NCBI GenBank assembly: GCA_944377325.1
Contig: CALWEP010000083.1
Coordinates: 1-32,116 of the forward strand
Source of the DNA: an uncultured Lachnospiraceae bacterium
Lineage (GTDB): Bacteria; Bacillota; Clostridia; Lachnospirales; Lachnospiraceae
Reading direction: 5' to 3'
Length of the DNA stretch: 32,116 nt
Position 1 is the stretch's first letter, and each line of letters begins with the position of its first letter. A program made the translations under genes and the position numbers. The notes under the pieces were generated by a model. That model worked only from the letters and a program-made list of their open reading frames with translations. It searched no databases and was not told the origin of the DNA. Shown one piece after another: positions 24,259 to 32,116 of the stretch.

Positions 24259-24785
24259 CTCATTGCCTTTCTTCCCACCGGTATCAGAAACGGCACATCC
24301 CTCCGGTATTCTTCGTAATCAGAAAACTCTTTCACAAAAATGATCCGGTCCTGATACCAGCCATAGAGCAGATTCAGAGCCGAAAAAAACATTCCCTGCG
24401 CCAGCTGCCTTTCCCCTGCTGCCAGCCCCAGGAACAGAAAGCAGAAAAAGAAGGCCAGAATCCCCGGATGGCGGCTCTTTCCATAAATTCCCGTCCGGCA
24501 TACCTTGTGTCCTTCCGCTTCTTTTCTGTAAGTATCCTCAAAGGGCAGCGCAAAAAACAGGGCGTAAATCAGGGCCCAGAGGCTGACCGCCGCAGGCGCC
24601 AGCCACAGAAGCCGCAGAGAGGGACCGGCAGCCACGCTCTCCGCCGCTTCTTTTCCTCCTATGACGATCAGTATTACACATCCTGCGGAAAAGAAAGGCT
24701 TCATCCACTTCTTTTTCCAGAATACCCGGTTCCAGTCATAGAGAAAAAACAGGGCAAAAGCCAGGGCGCCCGCTAACCATTCCAT
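24255..24785 (-). CDS. Isoprenylcysteine carboxyl methyltransferase-like membrane protein
   Basis: 176 residues, five or so hydrophobic segments. The C-terminal half has the ICMT/phospholipid-methyltransferase pattern: TGIYGKSRHPGILAFFFCF, with the RHP motif of the SAM-binding region, then VKEFSDYEEYRRDVPFLIP, matching the EE..F...Y..Y...VP pattern of that family. Such enzymes methylate carboxyl groups or lipids at the membrane using S-adenosylmethionine; the substrate here is unknown. The ATG at 24785 has GGAGG 9 bases upstream and lies 4 bases beyond the DegV stop, so it is preferred over an upstream in-frame start at 24806. Overlap with the GH3 start indicates coupled translation. Confidence 0.82.
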   Translation of the reverse strand: MEWLAGALAFALFFLYDWNRVFWKKKWMKPFFSAGCVILIVIGGKEAAESVAAGPSLRLLWLAPAAVSLWALIYALFFALPFEDTYRKEAEGHKVCRTGIYGKSRHPGILAFFFCFLFLGLAAGERQLAQGMFFSALNLLYGWYQDRIIFVKEFSDYEEYRRDVPFLIPVGRKAMR

Positions 24786-24789
24786 ACCG

Positions 24790-25644
24790 CTATTCCTCCC
24801 TGACACCGGCGATGCCGAACGCTCCCGGGCCTCCGTGACAGGAAATCACGCAGCCGATGGGGAAGGTGAACACCCGCTTTATGCCCCGCCGAAGAGTCTC
24901 CTCCTTCAGCCGTTCCAGCAGTTCTCCGGAAAAGCCTTCCACATAAAAAAGGATCATCTCCGACCGGTCCGGACTGTTCTCCTTAAAATAATCCTCCAGA
25001 ACCTCAAAAGCCACCTTTTCCATTTTTCCCCTGTACTTTTTGGAGGCCTTCAGCTCCCCGTTCTCAATGCGGATCAGCGGCTTGACGCTCAGCAGAGACG
25101 CGCCCAGATATGCCGCATTGGACACGCGCCCTCCGGCTCTGAGGTATTCCAGGGTATCGGGGATAAACACCGTCCTGATTTTCCCCGCTTCCCGGCGGAT
25201 CCGGTCCGCCGCCTCCTCCGTGCAGTCAGCCTCCTTCAGGATCCTGGCCGCTCTCAGCAGGAGCAGGCTGATGCCTCCGGATACGTTTTCCGAATCGATG
25301 AGATAAATATTTTTATCTCCCAGCTCCCGCAGAGCCATCTCCGCATTCCGGTAAGTGCAGGACGCCTTGGACGTATAGGTCACATGAAAGATCGCAGCCT
25401 CCGGTTTCTCCGCCCTCAGCTGAGAGAAGAAATGGATGTATTCCTGAGGATTGACCGCCGAAGTGGTGGGGACTTTTTTTGTCCTCCTGTACTCCTCAAA
25501 TACCTCCGTCACCGGAAACGTTCTGTCCGCCCGAAGCTCGTTTCCAACCGCCACTCCCATGGGAATGATTCGAAGTCCGGTTTCCCGGATGATCTCCTCA
25601 GACGGGTCCGAACCGCTCTCCGTCGTCAGCAGCACATTTTTCAT
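24790..25644 (-). CDS. DegV-family fatty-acid-binding protein (FakB-like)
   Basis: Cytosolic lipid-binding protein, 284 residues, the usual DegV length. Family motifs: the N-terminal TTESGSDPSEE, VPTTSAVNPQEY, TYTSKASCTYRNAE (normally S.LSGTY), LEYLRAGGRVS, and the terminal VISCHGGPGAFGI (normally a GxHxGPG). DegV/FakB proteins hold a fatty acid and present it to an acyl-kinase; the matching FakA kinase is not in the window. Cys replaces Gly in the SGTY-type motif, a small deviation. GGGGGAGA lies 4 bases before the ATG. It is the first gene of the four-gene operon and has a near-consensus promoter 60-90 bases upstream. In this context it may carry the acyl group used by the GH3 enzyme. Confidence 0.92.
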   Translation of the reverse strand: MKNVLLTTESGSDPSEEIIRETGLRIIPMGVAVGNELRADRTFPVTEVFEEYRRTKKVPTTSAVNPQEYIHFFSQLRAEKPEAAIFHVTYTSKASCTYRNAEMALRELGDKNIYLIDSENVSGGISLLLLRAARILKEADCTEEAADRIRREAGKIRTVFIPDTLEYLRAGGRVSNAAYLGASLLSVKPLIRIENGELKASKKYRGKMEKVAFEVLEDYFKENSPDRSEMILFYVEGFSGELLERLKEETLRRGIKRVFTFPIGCVISCHGGPGAFGIAGVREE

Positions 25645-25706
25645 TTGCTCTCCCCCTTCTTTTCACAGCATCCCGCGCCGTTATCTTTTTCGTCAGACTA
25701 ATCCTC

Positions 25707-25739
25707 ATTATATACAAAAAACGACATATTTTCAATATG
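25707..25739 (-). promoter_or_regulatory. Promoter with palindromic operator for the DegV-ICMT-GH3-HD-GYP operon
   Basis: Minus-strand TTGAAA (25735-25730), a 17-base spacer and TATAAT (25712-25707) make a near-perfect sigma-A promoter, giving a leader of about 55 bases before the DegV ATG. CATATT-N3-AATATG (25725-25739) is a perfect inverted repeat centred on the -35 hexamer, so a dimeric repressor is a plausible controller. Confidence 0.75.
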
Positions 25740-25762
25740 CCATCCCAAGCTTTACCCGGTTT

Positions 25763-25972
25763 TTACCCATTCTTCCCCCTGTTTCCATAATTTGCCATTT
25801 TTGGAGGAGGCCGCTGTTCCTTCCTTCCCTCTTTCCTCTCATACCCAAAGCATTCCATGAATCGGTCCAGGAGAAAACAGGCAAGCCTCTCCTTTTCCTT
25901 GTCGTCCAGCTCATCAAAGGGGATCTGTCTTCCGTTCACCTCCACATAAGTAAATACCTTTGGATCCTCCAT
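25763..25972 (-). CDS. Small conserved-looking protein of unknown function
   Basis: 69 residues. The N-terminal half (VNGRQIPFDELDDKEKERLACFLLDRFMECFGYER) looks like a folded helix pair of the kind seen in small clostridial proteins with a [VN]GxxxxFxxLxxxEKxxxA pattern. The C-terminal 22 residues are Lys/Arg/Gly/Pro-rich and probably disordered. A strong GGGAGGTG lies about 6 bases before the ATG, which is the main reason to call it a gene. It stands alone between the DegV promoter and the terminator of the glucosidase gene. No function can be assigned. Confidence 0.6.
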   Translation of the reverse strand: MEDPKVFTYVEVNGRQIPFDELDDKEKERLACFLLDRFMECFGYERKEGRKEQRPPPKMANYGNRGKNG

Positions 25973-26030
25973 TTTTTCACCTCCCGTAAATCCTATGCCG
26001 AGGCTTCCCGGGAAAGACGGTCACAGACAG

Positions 26031-26069
26031 AAAAATGCCCCCGCCGCCGGGAGCATTTTCCTTTTTTAT
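26031..26069 (-). terminator. Terminator after the phospho-beta-glucosidase gene
   Basis: A 9-base stem (26034-26042 with 26049-26057, one mismatch) has a 6-base loop. On the minus strand it is followed by TTTTT (26035-26031 region); the other side carries a T-rich run too, so it may work in both directions. Confidence 0.8.
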
Positions 26070-26089
26070 TTACGCAAGGATCTTTTATT

Positions 26090-27634
<1,545 letters not shown>

Positions 27635-27661
27635 CTAGCCTGAAGGAGGGGAAAATTCCAT

Positions 27662-29518
27662 TCAATTCGGGCTCTCTTTTAAAGGAACCTTTTTTGAACA
27701 GCTCCGTCCTCCTTCCTCCAGCAGGCGGCTCACAGCCCGAAAGAAGGCGGCGCGCCCCTCCTTTTCCCCGTTCCAGCTCACAGCCAGCACCTTCCGTATG
27801 CTTTTTTTCTCCACCTCCGCCGGCCGTTCCATGCGGTAAAGGCGGATCCACGGCTCTTCTCCCTTTCGGAACCGGCACAGATACAGCAGCTCATCCTCCA
27901 GAGGAGCCACGGAAGTCTCTTCTCCCTCCCATCCTATGGCTTCCAGAAGGTCGGGAAGTCTTCCTCCGCCCTCCAGCGTCCGTTCCTCCTTTCCGTACCG
28001 CTCCAAAATCTCTCGGATCTTTCTCTCCTCTTCCCCCTCCTCCCATTCTCTCAGCAGCCGTTCCGCCCGGCCTCTGTCCCGAGGGCGAAGAACGGCAGGC
28101 AGGCGGATAAACTCCGGATGCAGCAGGGCCGTTCCCCCTTCCGTGGTAAGAGCCAGGCCGTATTCTCCCTTATTTCCCCCTTCTGCCTCAAACTGATAAG
28201 CCGGCTCAGCGGTAAATCTGCTCACCCTGCCGCTCAAGCTCTGTCTGACGAAGGCTTCCAGTCCTGAGGTCACGGCTGCGCTCTGATCGCTCACCAGCAG
28301 AACCGACACCCCTTCTTCTTCTCCGACGGATGCGGGATCCAGCCAGGCGGCAAGAAGCATTCTCTCAGCCCGGGGAAGCTTCTGTCCGAAGACGCGGCGG
28401 CAGGCCAGCTCCGTCACGCAGGTCTCCAGCGGTTCGGCCACAGCCAGTTCCTTGTCATAGTAGTTTGTGGCGCTGCGTCCCCACCGCAGTCTTTTCTCCA
28501 TCCGGAGGAAATGGCGCCGGAACTGCTCTCCGCTCCTGAACAGCTGCCGGTCCGAAGGCAGCTCCAGCAGCTCTCTCAGCGCTGACTCCAGCTGTTTCTG
28601 CCTGCTTTCCCCTTCTCGCCCGTCCTCCGGCAGGCCGTTCCTTTCTCCGCAGGAGACAGATGCTCCTCCCGGCAGTCTGGCGCAGGCCAGAAGCTCTGCC
28701 AGACCGGCCACCGCTTCTTCGGAAAAACGGCAGTCCAGAGCTGTCTCCAGCTCCGGGAGAATCTCTCTGACCGCCTTTTCCTCTTTCCCGAAGCCCTCCT
28801 CTCTTCTCCGGTCCTCCTCTCCCATGGAAAAGCCCAGCCGGTCTCTCAAAAGACTTACGGCCAGGTAACGGCACACCTTTCCGAAATCCTCCCCGCAGAT
28901 CAGACAGCCCTGCCGGGACAGTCTCCGTCCCAGCTCTCTGCGGATCACGGCCAGCTCTTTTTCGTACCGCCTCTGTTCTTCCTTCTCCAGAGGAATCTGC
29001 CTAAGAATTCCCGGCATACAGAAGGCGGCGCACCGGAAGCGGCAGTCCTGCTCTCTTCCCAGAACGCGCACGCCGTGAACGCCGGACACCTCCAGGGAAA
29101 TGCCTCCCTGCCTCCCCATCCATCGCTTCAGAGTTTTCACTTCGGAAAATACGGTAGACTTGGACAGAAAAAAAAGCTCCGCCAGCCGGTCCATGGTCAC
29201 ATAATCCCGCTGAAACAGCAGGCAGAGAGCCAGCACGGAGGTTCGGTCCTTCATGTTGCGGTGCTCCTCATTTTCCTCCAGCTTCAGCAGCACCTGCTGA
29301 AGCTGTTCCTCTGACAGCCCCTCTATCCGGTAGCCCCTCTTCTGGCCGGCACAGAGGCCTCCTTCCGCCCCCAGAACCTCTTCAATCATCCGAATCTCCT
29401 GCCGAACCGTCTTTCTGCTGATATTCAGCCGCTGGGAGATCTCCTCTCCCGTGACCCAGTCTCTCTCCCGCAGAAGCAGAAGAAGGATCTCCATCTCTCG
29501 TTTTGTCAGCTCTGCCAC
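27662..29518 (-). CDS. PRD-type (LicR/MtlR-like) transcriptional regulator, phosphorylation sites apparently lost
   Basis: 618 residues. Two N-terminal HTH domains are visible: residues about 5-65 (LTKREMEILLLLLRERDWVTGEEISQRLNISRKTVRQEI) and about 95-145 (YVTMDRLAELFFLSKSTVFSEVKTLKRWM). A PRD-like helical region (about 180-400) follows, then an EIIB-like domain (SVLLVSDQSAAVTSGL, about 405-470) and an EIIA-like domain (SVAPLEDELLYLCRFRKG to the C-terminus). The Cys expected in the EIIB loop and the His expected in the EIIA site are not where they should be. The GTG at 29518, with AGGAGG 8 bases upstream, is chosen over an upstream TTG. The gene is rich in Arg and Glu. The phospho-beta-glucosidase downstream is the likely target. 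Confidence 0.85.
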   Translation of the reverse strand: MAELTKREMEILLLLLRERDWVTGEEISQRLNISRKTVRQEIRMIEEVLGAEGGLCAGQKRGYRIEGLSEEQLQQVLLKLEENEEHRNMKDRTSVLALCLLFQRDYVTMDRLAELFFLSKSTVFSEVKTLKRWMGRQGGISLEVSGVHGVRVLGREQDCRFRCAAFCMPGILRQIPLEKEEQRRYEKELAVIRRELGRRLSRQGCLICGEDFGKVCRYLAVSLLRDRLGFSMGEEDRRREEGFGKEEKAVREILPELETALDCRFSEEAVAGLAELLACARLPGGASVSCGERNGLPEDGREGESRQKQLESALRELLELPSDRQLFRSGEQFRRHFLRMEKRLRWGRSATNYYDKELAVAEPLETCVTELACRRVFGQKLPRAERMLLAAWLDPASVGEEEGVSVLLVSDQSAAVTSGLEAFVRQSLSGRVSRFTAEPAYQFEAEGGNKGEYGLALTTEGGTALLHPEFIRLPAVLRPRDRGRAERLLREWEEGEEERKIREILERYGKEERTLEGGGRLPDLLEAIGWEGEETSVAPLEDELLYLCRFRKGEEPWIRLYRMERPAEVEKKSIRKVLAVSWNGEKEGRAAFFRAVSRLLEEGGRSCSKKVPLKESPN

Positions 29519-29566
29519 CGGCCGTTCCTCCTCTCTCTTTCTTCTATGGTAGCACAAACAGCCGGG

Positions 29567-29617
29567 AAATAAAATTTTTATTTTTCTGTTGCGCGCCGAC
29601 CCCCTCAGGAGTACAAT
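29567..29617 (+). promoter_or_regulatory. Promoter of the AEC transporter gene and AT-rich inverted repeat
   Basis: TTGCGC (29589-29594), a 17-base spacer and TACAAT (29612-29617) form a promoter about 48 bases before the AEC ATG. Just upstream AAATAAAA-N1-TTTTATTT (29567-29583) is a perfect inverted repeat in the divergent region shared with the PRD regulator. It could be an operator or simply an AT-rich upstream element. Confidence 0.5.
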
Positions 29618-29664
29618 AGGCCACAGATTTTATTCTGAAACCGCTGAAAGGAGTGTTTCATCCC

Positions 29665-30594
29665 ATGCAGATCATTTTAAACAGTGTGCTGACTCTGTTT
29701 CTCCTCATATTTTTGGGCTGTTTTCTGGGAAACCAGGGTGTGGTCAGCACGGATTACGCTTCCGGGCTGTCGGGATTTATCGTAAAAGTCACCATGCCCG
29801 CCACCGTCTTCAATGCCATGCAGATGGAGTATGATCCCCAGCTTCTGAGGCAGGGCTGGGAAATCCTTCTGTTCTCCCTGATTTTCTACGGAATTTCCGC
29901 GCTGATCGGGCTGGCAGCCGTAAAGCTGCTGCGCATCCCGAAGGATGAGCGGGGAGTCTGGCTGTTTGTCTCCTCCTATTCCAACAACGGCTTTATGGGT
30001 CTTCCCCTGGCTTTGAGCCTGTACGGAAGTCCGGGCGTTTTTCTCATGTCCATCATGAACATGATCGCCAATCTGTTTATTTTCTCTGCGGGGGTAAAAA
30101 TGCTCACAGCCGGTTTCCCCATCCGGGAAAAACTGAGTCTGAAAAAAATGCTGGTGAACAACATCAACATCGCGGTCGTGCTGGGGCTGATTTTCTATAT
30201 CAACCAGTGGACTCTCCCGGAGGTGCTTTCCAGCTCCCTGAATTATCTGGGCTCCATTACTTCCGGTCTGTCCATGATCGTCGTGGGATTGTCCATGGCC
30301 AAGCTGGATATCCGGTCCATGTTCCGGGGACGGCGGAATTACCTGCTCTCCGCCCTTCGCCTGGCAGTGATCCCTCTTCTCACCCTGGCATTTCTGCGCA
30401 CGGCGGGAAGAGGCATGGCTCCCATGGCCGCAGGTGTGATCCTGCTGACCTCCGCCCTTCCTTCTCCGTCTGCAGTGACCATCATTACGGAGCAGTACCA
30501 TACCAATACGGATCTGGCCGCCAGAGTGGTATTCCTCACCACCCTTTTCTGTCTGGCGACCGTTCCTCTGATCATGACCGTCGGTCTGGCCTGA
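29665..30594 (+). CDS. AEC-family (auxin efflux carrier fold) transporter
   Basis: Membrane transporter, 309 residues with about 10 helices in two five-helix halves, typical of the bacterial AEC family (malonate/malate or other small organic acid carriers). Visible are the FIVKVTMPATVFNAM segment with its broken helix, SYSNNGFMGLPLALSLYG in the first half, and LTSALPSPSAVTIITEQYH in the second, both conserved in the family. The ATG at 29665 is 11 bases after GGAG; a GTG at 29653 would sit too close to it. It is a single-gene unit with its own promoter and a bidirectional terminator after it. The substrate cannot be read from sequence; plant auxin transport should not be inferred from the family name. 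Confidence 0.88.
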   Translation: MQIILNSVLTLFLLIFLGCFLGNQGVVSTDYASGLSGFIVKVTMPATVFNAMQMEYDPQLLRQGWEILLFSLIFYGISALIGLAAVKLLRIPKDERGVWLFVSSYSNNGFMGLPLALSLYGSPGVFLMSIMNMIANLFIFSAGVKMLTAGFPIREKLSLKKMLVNNINIAVVLGLIFYINQWTLPEVLSSSLNYLGSITSGLSMIVVGLSMAKLDIRSMFRGRRNYLLSALRLAVIPLLTLAFLRTAGRGMAPMAAGVILLTSALPSPSAVTIITEQYHTNTDLAARVVFLTTLFCLATVPLIMTVGLA

Positions 30595-30610
30595 CGGCCG
30601 TCTTTAATAA

Positions 30611-30664
30611 AAAAAAGGTCCCGGCAGTCCGGCACGTTTGTGCCTTCCTGTCAGGACCTTTTTT
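30611..30664. terminator. Bidirectional terminator between AEC and ABC genes
   Basis: AAAAAAGGTCC (30611-30621) pairs with GGACCTTTTTT (30654-30664), with an inner stem GGCAC-N4-GTGCC (30631-30644). The A-run and T-run make it work for both the AEC gene (plus) and the ABC ATPase gene (minus). Confidence 0.9.
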
Positions 30665-30669
30665 CATAA

Positions 30670-31425
30670 TCACGTTCCTAAGAATTCCTTCATGATCTCT
30701 CCCCTGATCTTCAGGAACTGGCTGTCCGTGCGGTCTCTGGGGAAGGGGAGCTCTACGGGAACGATCTTTTTCACCACTCCCGGATTTTTTCCCATAATCA
30801 CTACCCGGCTGCTCAGGTAGATCGCTTCGTCGATGTCATGGGTGACGATGATCATGGTTGTCTTATCCTGCTCCCAGATGCGCAGCACCTCCTGCTGCAT
30901 GGTCATCCTGGTGAATGCGTCCAGGGCTCCGAAGGGCTCGTCCAGGAGAAGCAGCTCCGGCCTGGTCGCCAGCGCACGGGCAATGCTCACTCTCTGCTGC
31001 ATTCCTCCGGACAGCTGGTTTGGCACCGCATTGATGAAATCGGACAGTCCCACCAGCTGAGTGTAATAGTCTACCATTTCCCTCTTCTTTTCTTTGGAAA
31101 CCGTATCGGGAATCACGAACTCAATGTTCTGCCGTACGGTCAGCCACGGAAAGAGCCTGGCCTCCTGAAAGATCATGCTGCATTTGGGGGACGGACCGTT
31201 CACCGGCTCTCCGTCCAGGAGAATCCGGCCGGAGCTGATGGGCTCCAAAGTGGTAATCAGCTTCAGCAGGGTACTTTTTCCGCAGCCGCTGGCCCCCACA
31301 ATGGCGATGATCTCTCCCCTTCTGACCTCCAGATTCACACCGGACAGGACTTTAAACTGCTGTCCCTTAATATAAAATTCCTTGTGGAGATCCCTGATCT
31401 CCAGGATATTTCTATTCTCTGCCAT
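30670..31425 (-). CDS. ABC transporter ATPase, nitrate/sulfonate/taurine (SsuB/TauB) type
   Basis: Cytoplasmic ATPase of an ABC importer, 251 residues, full length. Walker A GASGCGKS, Q-loop MIFQEARLFPWLT (the FQ..RLFPW form typical of SsuB/TauB/NrtD), signature LSGGMQQRV, Walker B LLLLDEPFGALD and the switch His in IIVTHDIDEA are all intact. The permease gene upstream ends 14 bases before this start, so they form one operon. Substrate candidates are aliphatic sulfonates, taurine, nitrate or thiamine-pyrimidine-like compounds; without the binding protein, outside the window, it cannot be narrowed. Confidence 0.94.
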   Translation of the reverse strand: MAENRNILEIRDLHKEFYIKGQQFKVLSGVNLEVRRGEIIAIVGASGCGKSTLLKLITTLEPISSGRILLDGEPVNGPSPKCSMIFQEARLFPWLTVRQNIEFVIPDTVSKEKKREMVDYYTQLVGLSDFINAVPNQLSGGMQQRVSIARALATRPELLLLDEPFGALDAFTRMTMQQEVLRIWEQDKTTMIIVTHDIDEAIYLSSRVVIMGKNPGVVKKIVPVELPFPRDRTDSQFLKIRGEIMKEFLGT

Positions 31426-31439
31426 ATGGTCCTCCCTCT

Positions 31440-32116
31440 CTATTTGCCGTCCACGCTGCCGCGGGTCTTAGCCAGGTAATAATGCTCCAGCCGGGTCAGG
31501 CCCTTGTCGATCACCAGACCGATCACGCCGATCACCAGCACGCACATATACATCACGCGGGCATTGGCCGTCTCTCTGGAAAGGGTAATCAGATAGCCGA
31601 TTCCCGTAGAGGATGCGATCATTTCCGCTGCCACCACGCTCATCCAGGCGCTGCTCATGCCCAGACGGAGTCCCGTAAGGATCGCCGGAATGGAGGAGGG
31701 AACAATAATTTTGAAAATGGTCTTTCCCGTGGGAATCCGGTAGGTATAGGCCACCTCCAGCAGCTTTCCGTCCACGGTCTGTATGCCGTGAATGGTGTTG
31801 AGAAGCACCGGCCAGAAGGAGCCGAAGGCGATGATCACAACTTTGGACACAAAGCCGATTCCTGCCAGCAGGATCACGATGGGCACCAGCGCAATGGTGG
31901 GAATGGGGCGAAGCACGCTGACAATTCCGCTGAGAGCCGCGTTGATGGGCTTGAACAGTCCCATGAGGAATCCCACTACCACGCCGAAGACCGCTCCGAT
32001 CAGGTAGCCGCAGGCCACCCGGCCGAAGCTGACGCTTAAGTTTTTCCAGAGTTTTCCCGACTCAATATAGGATACGAATGTTTTCGCAATGGTGAGCGGC
32101 GCCGGCACCAGGGAAG
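31440..32116 (-). CDS. ABC transporter permease, SsuC/TauC type (5' end outside window)
   Basis: At least 225 codons are in the window and the frame stays open to the right edge, so the N-terminus with its first helix is missing; an apparent GTG near 32108 is inside the conserved LPSP-type segment and is probably not the start. The BPD_transp_1 helices are visible (VACGYLIGAVFGVVVGFLMG, PTIALVPIVILLAGIGFVSK), with the ATPase-coupling EAA-like loop around LLEVAYTYRIPTGKTIFKIIVPSSIPAILTG. It matches SsuC/TauC permeases of about 255-270 residues. Operon with the ATPase downstream. Confidence 0.92.
   Translation of the reverse strand, partial: SLVPAPLTIAKTFVSYIESGKLWKNLSVSFGRVACGYLIGAVFGVVVGFLMGLFKPINAALSGIVSVLRPIPTIALVPIVILLAGIGFVSKVVIIAFGSFWPVLLNTIHGIQTVDGKLLEVAYTYRIPTGKTIFKIIVPSSIPAILTGLRLGMSSAWMSVVAAEMIASSTGIGYLITLSRETANARVMYMCVLVIGVIGLVIDKGLTRLEHYYLAKTRGSVDGK

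Overview
The window looks like a chromosomal segment from a GC-rich member of the Clostridia, most likely Lachnospiraceae. The reasons are strong AGGAGG-type ribosome binding sites, low-GC promoters between GC-rich genes, an S-layer-homology protein paired with a HlyD/MacB-type exporter, a DD-carboxypeptidase ending in cell-wall-binding repeats, DegV and GH3 proteins, and several Crp/Fnr and MarR regulators. The genus cannot be fixed from the sequence alone. There is no rRNA, tRNA, CRISPR array, insertion sequence or phage module. No gap between genes exceeds about 180 bases.

Left part (1-5.6 kb): a MacB-type ABC ATPase (cut by the window edge), a HlyD-family adaptor and an SLH surface protein form a minus-strand operon. 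It diverges from an OmpR-type response regulator and histidine kinase. The shared intergenic region carries two mirror-image tandem boxes that probably bind the regulator and drive both units.

5.6-13.4 kb (all minus): NhaC antiporter with a threonine-synthase-like PLP enzyme; a LysR regulator ending in a large nested hairpin; a D,D-carboxypeptidase with wall-binding repeats; and a MarR-FtsH operon behind a palindromic operator.

13.4-20.1 kb: a small operon of a 4Fe-4S protein, a cysteine-motif protein and a small membrane protein, divergent from a Crp/Fnr regulator; a MarR-MATE efflux operon with a clear promoter/operator overlap; and an SLC13-type anion transporter divergent from a second Crp/Fnr regulator.

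20.05-25.7 kb: the most unusual unit. It is a tightly packed four-gene operon of a DegV-family lipid-binding protein, an isoprenylcysteine-methyltransferase-like membrane protein, a GH3-family acyl-adenylating enzyme split by one in-frame TAA, and a multi-TM GAF-GGDEF-HD-GYP cyclic-di-GMP protein. A near-consensus promoter overlapped by a palindrome precedes it. The gene set links acyl/lipid handling to cyclic-di-GMP signalling and may be a lipid-signal system that has not been described.

25.8-32.1 kb: a 69-residue small protein; a family-1 6-phospho-beta-glucosidase downstream of a PRD-type regulator that seems to lack its phosphorylation residues; a divergent AEC transporter; and an SsuBC-like ABC ATPase and permease (permease cut by the right edge), separated from the AEC gene by a bidirectional terminator. 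Three convergent gene pairs in the window have abutting or overlapping stop codons, which leaves no room for a conventional terminator between them.
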